A stretch of DNA of 64,000 nucleotides from Paragorgia papillata (taxonomy: Eukaryota; Cnidaria; Anthozoa; Scleralcyonacea; Coralliidae), in NCBI GenBank assembly GCA_035771165.1, contig JAWNZC010000406.1, forward strand, positions 2,644,001-2,708,000. The letters are read 5' to 3'. Every line of letters starts with the position of its first letter. Within the stretch, counting starts at the first letter, position 1. Positions 26,530 through 38,605 of this stretch are shown one piece after another. The position numbers and the translations under genes were made by a program. The notes beneath the pieces are model-generated. The model did no database searches and was not told the origin of the DNA. It saw nothing but the letters and a program-made list of their open reading frames with translations.

Positions 26530-26570
26530 CAGTTACTCAGTGTTTCACGCTCAGTGGCGATCATCAGACT
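26530..26570 (-). ncRNA. Hammerhead ribozyme, inverted partner
   Basis: This is the opposite-strand counterpart of the motif at 26,684-26,724, with core CTGATGA (26,567-26,561) and GAAA intact. Stem III has one mismatch (ACA against AGT), so it may be weaker. Confidence 0.55.
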
Positions 26571-26683
26571 AAAGATTAGAGGCTATACAATGTGCTTAAG
26601 TAGGTAAAAATTTGACGTTTGCATAAAATTTATTTTCATCACATTTTTACCTACTTAAGCGCATTGTATGGCCTCTAATCTTT

Positions 26684-26724
26684 AGTCTGATGATCGCCAC
26701 TGAGCGTGAAACTCCGAGTAACTG
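26684..26724 (+). ncRNA. Hammerhead ribozyme
   Basis: All parts of a minimal type I hammerhead are visible. Core CTGATGA is at 26,687-26,693. Stem II is CGC/GCG with a CACTGA loop, and core GAA is at 26,708-26,710. Stem III is ACT/AGT with a CCG loop (26,711-26,719), the cleavage-site base is A 26,720, and stem I is AGT (26,684) paired with ACT (26,721). Cleavage is expected after 26,720. Activity is not shown. Confidence 0.7.
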
Positions 26725-26761
26725 TTTTTACTGTTTTTTATCCATTTTAACCTTTTATAAA

Positions 26762-26768
<7 letters not shown>

Positions 26769-26792
<24 letters not shown>

Positions 26793-27430
26793 TATATATA
26801 TATATATATACGCTGCTTCTGTTCAGCGTCGAGTAAATATTCAGAAATAAAAATAACTTGATATAACGTAATATGTTAATATAGTTAATAGTTAATATAT
26901 ATATATGATAATACGTTGACCTAACGAAAATCTCTGGTGTACTCCAGTTTTTATATTTTCAAGACTTAAAGTGCATCTATATCAAAATCCAATCGTGTGC
27001 AACCCTAATAATAGTAACTATACGGTAGTGATTGTCTAACTCTTATCCTATATAACTTGATAATATTCTCAACAAGTTGGTATCATATATAGACATATGT
27101 AGGCATCGAAGAGTCTTCTTATAAATTTAACAAATGCAGCCCACAAACAATATTCACTGCCGACATGCATCAGTTTAATTTTGTAAATCACGAAATGCTG
27201 ACGTTGTGTCGATCTATACAACAGTGAAATCAAAAAAAATATCTTGCTTACACAGGTGGAAAAATGTCATGCAGGTCACAAATTTAATAAGACAATATTA
27301 TCGCCCTGCGTGCATGCTTGTCAAAATTCCAGGCAAAATAATTGCGTCCTGTGCAATAAAAAAGAGCGCAATATTCAGCTGCCTTATTAGTTTTCAGTTG
27401 TAATTTTAACGTCCTCTCTAATTAGCATCC
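26769..27430. other. Upstream region of the secreted-peptide gene
   Basis: It opens with AAT and TA microsatellites (26,762-26,810). The rest is AT-rich and non-coding. It ends just before the TATA box at 27,437. Confidence 0.5.
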
Positions 27431-27436
27431 TTAAAC

Positions 27437-27444
27437 TATATAAA
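27437..27444 (+). promoter_or_regulatory. TATA box of the secreted-peptide gene
   Basis: TATATAAA lies 69 bp upstream of the ATG at 27,506. A start of transcription about 25-30 bp downstream would leave a 5' leader of about 40 bases. Confidence 0.65.
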
Positions 27445-27505
27445 GGAGCTGAGATATGATATTTTAACAAGTTGTCTTGTAACTAAAACTGAGACCACGT
27501 GTAAT

Positions 27506-28887
27506 ATGAAGACTTTGGTAGTGCTGATTTTGTTCGCGGGGCTTCTGGCCTTCGCCAAGGCAAACGAATCCTACGACATCGAATTGGAAGACGTGTCCGA
27601 TGAAACTTTCGAGGATTTTGAGGTAATTAAAGCGCCTTCATATACTATTTATCTTTATTGAAAAATAAAAGTATTTACAAGTTGACACTGGCTAAAATAT
27701 TTAAGAGAGGACGTTTCGATCAAGATACTATGATCTTCGTCAGAAAATAACAAGGACTAAAATTGTCTTTCAAGTTATAAAACAAGAATTCTTGACGATG
27801 CATAATTTATGATAAAAAGTTGAATAATACTACTATATAGGAGAACAAAGAAATAAGATAAAACGAATAGACTAAAAACAAAGGAATAAACTATAAAAGT
27901 ATGTATACAAGATGACCTAAGAGTTAAGAATAATGTTGTAAACAGGCGGAAAAGCGACATGTTCGTTAATGGAAGTCGGTTCACGTGCAGAATACCATGC
28001 TTCAATTCTAAAAACAATCGTTGGTTCCAACATTCACAGCGGTCAAGGATTTGAACCTGTTTTAAATCAATGTTATGTTTTGTTTGAAGGTAATTTTGTG
28101 CTAGTAATGAGTTCTTATCTGACTTGGAAATTGCTCTTTTGTGTTCCTTTACTCTTGTTTTTAGCGCTTTGGAGGTTTGTCCAATGTAGACGCAGTCGCA
28201 TTCATTACAGTTAATTTTGTAGAGGACACCTGTAGTGCAATCACGATTGAGTTGGTCCTTAGGTTTCTTGAAAATTGAGCCGATGGTTTTTACTGGTTTT
28301 TGAGCCACTTTGATTCCATGCTTTTTAAGAACTTTTGTGATTTTTTCTGAAAGGCAATTGACGTAAGGAAGTGTGACTAGGATGCTTTACTTTGGCGATG
28401 GTTTAAACAACTACGTAGAAACTGTTTCGGGTAGCCGTTGGCCGAAAGAGCGTTGAAAATGTGACCAAATGCATTAGCCTTGTCTACAGGGGTGGACGGT
28501 ATATTCTTCGCGCGGTCGATTAATGTTCGGGCAACAGAACGCTTGTGCTTTACTGGGTGAGCCGAAAGAAAGTTGAGATACTGATCTCTATGGGTGGGTT
28601 TACTATACACGGAGACCTTGATGGAGCCATTTTCTTGTCGCGTAGTTAAGGTATCCGGCCAAGAAAGCAATGGATCTATTGTTTTTATTTCTTTGTTCTC
28701 CTAGTATTATCAGTTATTCAACTTTTGATCATAAATTATGCATCGTCAATAATTCTTGTTTTATAACTTGAAAGACAATTTTAGTCCTTGTTATTTGTTG
28801 ACGAAGATCATAGTATCTTGATCGAAACGTCCTCTCTTAAATATTTTAGCCAGTGTCAACTTGTAAATACTTTTACTTTTTAATAAA

Positions 28888-28953
<66 letters not shown>

Positions 28954-29196
28954 TAGCGTGCTGCGTAGGCAGTGTAGAAACAACAATCGAAATATAGTAA
29001 CTTAGTTTAGATATACTACCGAAACAGAGAACGTAGGAATCTAACGTTTCGAGCGAAGGCCCTTCGTCAGAGAGAAACGTTTCTCTCTGACGAAGGGCCT
29101 TCACCGTTTCTCTCTGACGAAGGGCCTTCGCTCGAAACGTTAGATTCCTACGTTCTCTGTTTCGGCAGTATATCTAACCTAAGTTACTATATTTCG

Positions 29197-29262
<66 letters not shown>

Positions 29263-32200
29263 AAGTATAAAGTATAGTTTTACCTTAAAGTCTTCGCTAC
29301 CAGAGGTTTCACCCTAAACGGGATCATCAGGCGACTGAAAAATATCGGTTAGTGGGCTGCTTAAATGCGTTAGTTGGGGCGTGGGTGTGGGCGTCGAAAC
29401 GTCCGGCGGATTCATTTGGAGCGTGGGTGTGGGCGTCGAAACGTTGCGCGCATTCCTTTTATTGTTTAGGTTGTTGATCCGAAATCTATTTTTGTGCCGA
29501 CACGTCGAAACTATTTCTGATCTTTTGTTTAGTAAGAGTTGTTTGTCTGCCTTCATGATGAAAAGTTTTTCGTCCAAACATAAATTGCATCTTTTTGATC
29601 CTCCCGTGTAGGAAATTGAGTGTTTTAGTATAGACCTGGTTATGTCGAAACTTTGGTTTTTTTCTTTTAGATTCCAAATGTATTTCGAAAGTTCCGTCTC
29701 ATTTGAATACTTTTTATTCTGGAAAGATTTAGTATGGTTACGATATCGCTCTTTAAATGTACTTGCTGTCATGCCAATGTATTGCTTAGTGATGTTCGTG
29801 TTGCTTATGGAAATAGATGCCTTGTATACTATGTTGTTTGTCATGACGTTGTTCATGCCTATAGCTAATCTTGACTGTGTTTCTGTTAAAAAGTTTGTGA
29901 AGCTTGTGTCCTGGTGGAAACTGCTTGTCAATAAGGCTAAGAAAATTGCGTCCTATGTTTGTTTTGACATTTTTGTTAAATGGAGGGTTAAACCAGATGA
30001 TATTGCGGTGTCTATTTCTGCGTGTTTGCTGTGGTGTTTCTTGTGTGTAGTTTAGCTCATGGTTGAAATTGCTGCGCCTTCATGCATCTTGGTAAATTGG
30101 TGCGGTTTCATGGAATGTCTGCTCGTCAGACGAGAGGAGGGAAATGCGCTTGTTGATTGATGTAGGTAGCTGTCTTAAAATGCTTGGTGGGTGGTTTGAT
30201 TGCTTGTTTATGTATAATGGATCGTCATTGGGCTTTCGAAAAGGTTTGTATTTTCCATTGCTTAGGTCGAAAGTAACGTCTAAAAAGTTTACTGAAATTA
30301 AATTTGCTTCTGCCGTGATTTTTAAGCCAAACTGTTCGAAACTTTTGTGAAGATCTTTTCTTGTTTTGTCTGCCAATCGTGCAGTCTTATTTTTTAGTAC
30401 TGCCAATCCGTCGTCTCTATATAGGCCAATATTTTGGTTGCCAAACTTTTTCCCTAGGTCGTTTAGAATGAAAAGGCCTACTAGTTCGCATACTTCAGCG
30501 CCGTCATAGCTACCCATGGTAACATCAAATAAACTGTTGCTGTCTTTTTTTATCCACGGTTTTTCGTTGTTGAAAAGGAGCGATTTTCTAGCGTGTTTTA
30601 TTATTGAAATGTCACTTTCGGTAATGATAGCCAAATTTCTGGCCCAAGATAATGCTTGGTCCAGAAGGTCTTCTGAAATTGAAGGGTAGAAATTAACAAT
30701 GTCAAACGAAATGAAGGTATGTCTGTTTTTCTCTTCAATGTTGCCAAACCATTCGATTACTTCTTGTGTGTTTCTCCATTGATTTACGTTCAAAATGTTC
30801 CTTAACTTAGAGTTGATTTTATCAAGAATTACTTTGCTGAGCTTTCCGGACTCACTTTTAGCAGGATTAATTAATCGGCATGTTGGGTTGTTTTCGAAAT
30901 TATCCTTATGATCTTTGAGCGAAATAAATGTTTCGCGTTTTTTCATGTGTTCAATACGGTCGCCAATTCCCAAGTTATTCGAAATGTGTTTCAGTTCATT
31001 GTCTATCTGTTCTATGGTGCCCTCTGATCCATGTTTATATGTTTTTGTTATATTGTCATGCAAAAGATTGTTGTATGTGTCGAGCGAGGTTTCATAAATG
31101 TTTCTAGTTTTGTCGGCGAAAACAAAAATATTAGGTGACGAATTAATTTTCTTCAAATCGTTTGCCAAAGATTCCTGAAATGGATTGCTCGTATGCCGAA
31201 ATTTGGTGTTTTCAATGAGTTTTATTAAGTCGTCTTCGAAAGGTTTAATATCCAAAATAGTGGGAGGTGTTTTGTTAGAAGGCAGTCCGAAATGGTTATT
31301 TTTTGGCGGGTTTCTATCACCATTAAGAAAAAAGTGAGCTTTCCATCTCATACGTTTTATTACGCTTTCAATTTTTTCGATCAAATCTTTCAAATAAGCA
31401 TCTTGTGGTGGTATTGGAATGTTTTTCAGTGAATGGTCAAACCGAAATTTTCGCATTTTTAAGGTATAATACTATAAAACTACAAAACTACGTAAACAAG
31501 AGTGCACAACCGGTATACGGGTGCGAATATAAGTGAGTTATGGTTCACGAAATGTTAGAGAGTGCTCAATACCATATATAGATAGAGCAAAATACAAAGT
31601 ATAAAGTATAGTTTTACCTTAAAGTCTTCGCTACCAGAGGTTTCACCCTAAACGGGATCATCAGGCGACTGAAAAATATCGGTTAGTGGGCTGCTTAAAT
31701 GCGTTAGTTGGGGCGTGGGTGTGGGCGTCGAAACGTTGCGCGCATTCCTTTGATTGTTTAGGTTGTTGATCCGAAATCTATTTTTGTGCCGACACGTCGA
31801 AACTATTTCTGATCTTTTGTTTAGTAAGAGTTGTTTGTCTGCCTTCATGATGAAAAGTTTTTCGTCCAAACATAAATTGCATCTTTTTGATCCTATGTAT
31901 TTCGAAAGTTCCGTCTCATTTGAATACTTTTTATTCTGGAAAGATTTAGTATGGTTACGATATCGCTCTTTAAATGTACTTGCTGTCATGCCAATGTATT
32001 GCTTAGTGATGTTCGTGTTGCTTATGGAAATAGATGCCTTGTATACTATGTTGTTTGTCATGCATTGCCCACGTATGCTTGTAACTATGCTTCGTGGCTT
32101 GCTTTTCCTGATTGTGCGTGAATTATGTTTCGTGATAATGGACTTGACGTTGTTCATGCAACTATAGCTAATGCAACTATAACTCACTTATATTCGCACC

Positions 32201-34351
32201 CGTATACCGGTTGTGCACTCTTGTTTACGTAGTTTTGTAGTTTTATAGTATTATACCTTAAAAATGCGAAAATTTCTGTTTGACCATTCACTGAAAAACA
32301 TTCCAATACCACCACAAGATGCTTTTGAAAGAAACGTATGAGATGGAAAGCTCACTTTTTTCTTAATGGTGATAGAAACCCGCCAAAAAATAACCATTTC
32401 GGACTGCCTTCTAACAAAACACCTCCCACTATTTTGGATATTAAACCTTTCGAAGACGACTTAATAAAACTCATTGAAAACACCAAATTTCGGCATACGA
32501 GCAATCCATTTCAGGAATCTTTGGCAAACGATTTGAAGAAAATTAATTCGTCACCTAATATTTTTGTTTTCGCCGACAAAACTAGAAACATTTATGAAAC
32601 CTCGCTCGACACATACAACAATCTTTTGCATGACAATATAACAAAAACATATAAACATGGATCAGAGGGCACCATAGAACAGATAGACAATGAACTGAAA
32701 CACATTTCGAATAACTTGGGAATTGGCGACCGTATTGAACACATGAAAAAACGCGAAACATTTATTTCGCTCAAAGATCATAAGGATAATTTCGAAAACA
32801 ACCCAACATGCCGATTAATTAATCCTGCTAAAAGTGAGTCCGGAAAGCTCAGCAAAGTAATTCTTGATAAAATCAACTCTAAGTTAAGGAACATTTTGAA
32901 CGTAAATCAATGGAGAAACACACAAGAAGTAATCGAATGGTTTGGCAACATTGAAGAGAAAAACAGACATACCTTCATTTCGTTTGACATTGTTAATTTC
33001 TACCCTTCAATTTCAGAAGACCTTCTGGACCAAGCATTATCTTGGGCCAGAAATTTGGCTATCATTACCGAAAGTGACATTTCAATAATAAAACACGCTA
33101 GAAAATCGCTCCTTTTCAACAACGAAAAACCGTGGATAAAAAAAAGACAGCAACAGTTTATTTGATGTTACCATGGGTAGCTATGACGGCGCTGAAGTAT
33201 GCGAACTAGTAGGCCTTTTCATTCTAAACGACCTAGGGAAAAAGTTTGGCAACCAAAATATTGGCCTATATAGAGACGACGGATTGGCAGTACTAAAAAA
33301 TAAGACCGCACGATTGGCAGACAAAACAAGAAAAGATCTTCACAAAAGTTTCGAACAGTTTGGCTTAAAAATCACGGCAGAAGCAAATTTAATTTCAGTA
33401 AACTTTTTAGACGTTACTTTCGACCTAAGCAATGGAAAATACAAACCTTTTCGAAAGCCCAATGACGATCCATTATACATAAACAAGCAATCAAACCACC
33501 CACCAAGCATTTTAAGACAGCTACCTACATCAATCAACAAGCGCATTTCCCTCCTCTCGTCTGACGAGCAGACATTCCATGAAACCGCACCAATTTACCA
33601 AGATGCATTAAGGCGCAGCAATTTCAACCATGAGCTACACACAAGAAACACCACAGCAAACACGCAGAAATAGACACCGCAATATCATCTGGTTTAACCC
33701 TCCATTTAACAAAAATGTTTTCTTAGCCTTATTGACAAGCAGTTTCCACCAGGACACAAGCTTCACAAACTTTTTAACAGAAACACAGTCAAGATTAGCT
33801 ATAGTTGCATGAACAACGTCAAGTCCATTATCACGAAACATAATTCACGCACAATCAGGAAAAGCAAGCCACGAAGCATAGTTACAAGCAGTTGCAATTG
33901 CAGGATTAAGGACAATTGCCCCCTACGTGGGCAATGCATGACAAACAACATAGTATACAAGGCATCTATTTCCATAAGCAACACGAACATCACTAAGCAA
34001 TACATTGGCATGACAGCAAGTACATTTAAAGAGCGATATCGTAACCATACTAAATCTTTCCAGAATAAAAAGTATTCAAATGAGACGGAACTTTCGAAAT
34101 ACATTTGGAATCTAAAAGAAAAAAGCCAAAGTTTCGACATAACCTGGTCTATACTAAAACACTCAATTTCCTACACGGGAGGATCGTGTCGGCACAAAAA
34201 TAGATTTCGGATCAACCCGATGATCCCGTTTAGGGTGAAACCTCTGGTAGCGAAGACTTTAAGGTAAAACTATACTTTATACTTTGTATTTTGCTCTATC
34301 TATATATGGTATTGAGCACTCTCTAACATTTCGTGAACCATAACTCACTTA

Positions 34352-34383
<32 letters not shown>

Positions 34384-34388
34384 ATAGC

Positions 34389-34460
<72 letters not shown>

Positions 34461-34467
34461 TATAATA

Positions 34468-34526
<59 letters not shown>

Positions 34527-37500
34527 TATAATTATTATTTTTTTCCACAGCACCACAAAAGCTTCATTGCTCCTTGGTATCTTAAAAGGGTAATCACATG
34601 CACGCACTGTACCTGCATGTAATATTCATTTCTGTCACCTTTCTACACCGTTTTGCAATCATTAACACCATATCTGATAGTATTGTCAATATTGGATGTT
34701 TCCCATGAGAAAAATAAAGAGAAAATCTTATACAGTTTATCATATAAACACTGCAAGGAAAAAATAACTATTATAGTATATTGCCAGGTAATAAATTAAG
34801 GAAATATGTACTGCATGGTAACATTGCGATTTTCGAGTGCGACTGAGTGAGCTGCCATCCTTATCAAGATCCAACAAGAACACGTATACAGTTGTAAAAA
34901 AAATATATGCAACTAATGATGAAAATTAAATGTGTGTTTGTATTTTAAAGTGCAAGAAGATGAAAAAGACGGTTAAGCAATGCATCTGCAAATTGGTAAG
35001 TTGCACTACTGTTCTAAGTAAGAGTTTTATACTGAGGATGGAGGCCATATGCCATACATATATCAGGAGATTGCTCATTACAAATTCACGGGATGTAACT
35101 GCATGTATATACCAAGTATTTACAATTATTGGAATACGTCAGTTACGTGAGAAACTGAATTAAGAGAAGTTACTGGCTCAAATTTACTTGATTCGAAACT
35201 TGCGGCAAAAGGCGTAAACTTTGACTTGCCGATATGTCACTCGCGAGCGTTACATACGAGAAATACGCCACTCGGTTCCCGGATGTAGTGAAATATGGAT
35301 TCTACGAGTGTTTTAGTTGTTAGTAAAATACTCTTCTCCATATAATAAATAATTATATATATGATGATGATAACGCGGTTGTTCTCCGAGTGAACGAAGC
35401 CATACCGGGTTTTGAGTTTTGGTTCACGAAATGTTAGAGAGTGCTCAATACCATATATAGATAGAGCAAAATACAAAGTATGAAGTATAGTTTTACCTTA
35501 AAGTCTTCGCTACCAGAGGTTTCACCCTAAACGGGATCATCAGGCGACTGAAAAATATCGGTTAGTGGGCTGCTTAAATGCGTTGGTTGGGGCGTGGGTG
35601 TGGGCATCGAAACGTCCGGCGCATTCCTTTGGAGCGTGGGTGTGGGCGTCGGAACGTTGCGCGCATTCCTTTGATTGTTTAGGTTGTTGATCCGAAATCT
35701 GTTTTTGTGCCGACAGGTCGAAATATTTCTGATCTTTTGTTTAGTAAAAGTTTTTTGTCTGCCTTCATGATGAAAAGTTTTTCGTCCAAACATAAATTGC
35801 ATCTTTTTTATCCTCCCGTGTAAGAAATTGAGTGCTTTAGTATAGACCAGGTTATGTCGAAACTTTGTTTTTTTTTCTTTTAGATTCCAAATGTATTTCG
35901 AAAGTCCCGTGTCATTTGAATACTTTCTATTCTGGAAAGATTTAGTATGGTTACGATATCGCTCTTTAAATGTACTTGCTTTCATGATCATGCCAATGTA
36001 TTGCTTGGTGATGTTCGTGTTGCTTATGGAAATAGATGCCTTGTATACTATGTTGTTTGTCATGCATTGCCCACGTAGGGGGCAATCGTCCTTAATCCTG
36101 CAATTGCAACTGCTTGTAACTATGCTTAGTGGCTTGCTTTTCCTGATTGTGCGTGAATTATGTTTCGTGATAATAGACTTGACGTTGTTCATGCAACTAT
36201 AGCTAATCTTGACTGTGTTTCTGTTAAAAAGTTTGTGAAGCTTGTGTCCTGGTGGAAAGTGCTCGTCAATAAGGCTAAGAAAGTTGCGTCCTATGTTTGT
36301 TTTGACATTTTTGTTAAATGGAGGGTTAAACCAGATGATATTGCGGTTTAAGCCTCCATTTAACAAAAATGTCAAAACAAACATAGGACGCAACTTTCTT
36401 AGCCTTATTGACAAGCACTTTCCACCAGGACACAAGCTTCACAAACGTTTTAACAGAAACACAGTCAAGATTAGCTATAGTTGCATGAACAACGTCAAGT
36501 CTATTATCACGAAACATAATTCACGCACAATCAGGAAAAGCAAGCCACTAAGCATAGTTACAAGCGTTGCAATTGCAGGATTAAGGACAATTGCCCCCTA
36601 CGTGGGCAATGCATGACAAACAACATAGTATACAAGGCATCTATTTCCATAAGCAACACGAACATCACCAAGCAATACATTGGCATGACAGCAAGTACAT
36701 TTAAAGAGCGATATCGTAACCATACTAAATCATTCGAGAATAAAAAGTATTCAAATGAGACGGAACTTTCGAAATACATTTGGAATCTAAATGAAAAAAC
36801 CCAAAGTTTCGACATAACCTGGTCTATACTAAAGCACTCAATTTCTTACACGGGAGGATAAAAAAGATGCAATTTATGTTTGGACGAAAAACTTTTCATC
36901 ATGAAGGCAGACAAAAAACTTTTACTAAACAAAAGATCAGAAATAGTTTCGACCTGTCGGCACAAAAACAGATTTCGGATCAACAACCTAAACAATCAAA
37001 GGAATGCGCGCAACGTTCCGACGCCCACACCCACGCTTCAAAGGAATGCGCCGGACGTTTCGACGCCCACACCCACGCCCCAACCAACGCATTTAAGCAG
37101 CCCACTAACCGATATTTTTCAGTCGCCTGATGATCCCGTTTAGGGTGAAACCTCTGGTAGCGAAGACTTTATATATATATATATATACAAGGTTTCAAGT
37201 ATTTTGTCGGAGCTTCAGCCCATTCTCTCTAGTTGTTCCGCTACTACTGAAATTTTTCCAGATAAACCGTTTGTATCTTATCGTCGACCGCGTAATCTCA
37301 AGAATTCCTTAGTTCGCGCTAAGCTCCCAAGTGTAAACAATTTGGAGCTTACAGGTATGTGCCCTTGTGGTAAAACCAGATGTCATATCTGTAAATTTAT
37401 TATAAGGGGACGTACTTTCAGTGATTCGTTCTCGAAACAAGAATTCTATATAAATTATCGTTTTGATTGTGACTCAGTGGGGGTGGTGTATCTCTTATCT

Positions 37501-38521
37501 TGTAAGAAATGCAATAAACAGTATGTAGGCAATACCACTACTTCTTTCCGTAAGCGTTTTAACAACCTTAAGAGTAGTTTACAAGGGAATGGCAGAGGTC
37601 AGATAGGTATTCCAGGTGAATATTTGTATGCTCATTTTTTTTTCAAATGGTCAACGGGGGACTCTCTGATTTGTCTGCCACTATTATTGATAAAACCAAT
37701 GTAAATAATCCTACTGAACGCGAAGGTTTCTGGACGTATACATTGAACACTCTTATTCCAATGGACTAAATACATGTGACTTCTTTTGATCTATTAACGT
37801 AACTTTATTTATTTATTAATTTATTCTCATTCATAATTTTAATTTATTCATGTTGTAAAACTTTTATAAATACTCGACCGCACCCATTTCAGGGTTATAG
37901 ATCTCAAGAAGAGGCTGTGCCTCGAAACGTTATCAATAATAATGATGTTTTAAAAACTTAGTTCTCTGTTGATTTTATAGATATTTATTATATGGCTGGA
38001 CTTGTTTTCCGGTCATTACGCCAAACGGCGCACCGCGCTATATAATTGGTTGCTGAGAGGTCCGGAAAAAGCCGTAATGCCCTCTCGGCACTGTGAGAGG
38101 GTTGATTTGAATGAAAATAAAAGCGAATTAGATATATTCGTTGGAAAATTTTGAACAATAATACGTCCTGAAACATCAGTGTTTCTTTTTATAAAAAACT
38201 TTATTTATAAAAGCGCGAAAAATAAAAGCCTTAATATAACAGGTATAAACATGAAGCGAAACGAACAAGCTCAAAAGTAAGAACTAAGGTGAACAGCGAC
38301 ACCTGATCAAGACAAACGTAGAACTAAAAACAGATAAGAAAACAAACCAAAAGCCATATAATAAAAGGCTTATATTAACCTCGTTTTCTCGGTCTGTACG
38401 GGAAAGTATTTGCCCTCGATTTCTCTCGCACAAACCTCGCTCCTTCGTCGCTCAGTCTGTACTGGAAACCTCAGGCAAATACTTTCCCGTACAGACCTCG
38501 AACTCGGTTAATAAGACTTCA

Positions 38522-38605
<84 letters not shown>

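Larger units (their letters stand above)
26486..26768. mobile_element. Inverted repeat carrying two hammerhead ribozymes
   Basis: The arms are about 110-120 bp: TTATAAAAGGTTAAAATGGA at the left pairs with TCCATTTTAACCTTTTATAA at the right. Each arm holds a hammerhead core on opposite strands. The layout matches inverted pseudo-LTRs of a Penelope-like element from which the coding part is gone. Confidence 0.65.
27660..28880 (-). mobile_element. Penelope-like element 1, 5' truncated, inverted flanks
   Basis: Minus-strand frames 28,377-28,670 and 27,775-28,308 encode the RT C-terminal part ([20 protein letters not shown], then [11 protein letters not shown]) and, after a frameshift near 28,380, a GIY-YIG endonuclease ([26 protein letters not shown]). 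This is the RT plus C-terminal endonuclease order of canonical Penelope-like retroelements. Arms of about 195 bp (27,660-27,858 and 28,686-28,880) are inverted copies and contain hammerhead-like motifs. The element sits inside intron 1 of the secreted-peptide gene on the opposite strand. The catalytic RT motifs are missing. Confidence 0.82.
28949..29200. mobile_element. Inverted hammerhead-bearing repeat, same family as 6,397
   Basis: It opens AAAAGTAGCGTGCTGCGTAG exactly as at 6,397. The arms meet at about 29,075-29,110, with an extra partial copy of the TTTCTCTCTGACGAAGGGCC segment. There is no coding capacity. It is a second example of the family with a near-perfect fold. Confidence 0.65.
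29263..31590 (-). mobile_element. Penelope-like element 2 (long copy)
   Basis: Read on the minus strand, the element starts near 31,510-31,590, holds an RT frame (31,456-30,080) and a GIY-YIG frame (29,931-29,314), and ends in a hammerhead and the sequence at 29,263. Its start is joined head to tail to the end of another copy (31,590-32,187), the tandem pseudo-LTR arrangement known for Penelope-like elements. It forms a 2-kb inverted pair with element 3 (32,188-34,340). Confidence 0.85.
32188..34340 (+). mobile_element. Penelope-like element 3 (inverted partner of element 2)
   Basis: The plus-strand copy opens ACTCACTTATATTCGCACCC, as does the reverse complement of element 2, and ends with the same CTTTAAGGTAAAACTATAC tail. 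The RT is at 32,338-33,673 and the endonuclease at 33,809-34,267. It lacks about 45 bp near 32,325 present in element 2. Together with element 2 it makes a very large inverted repeat separated by about 0.6 kb. Confidence 0.85.

Noticed and set aside
29642..30055. Plus-strand frames such as [18 protein letters not shown]
   Set aside because: They are antisense shadows of the Penelope endonuclease region, recurring wherever that region occurs.
34323..34607. Ile/Tyr/Leu-rich frames on the minus strand
   Set aside because: They are products of the TAA/ATA microsatellite.
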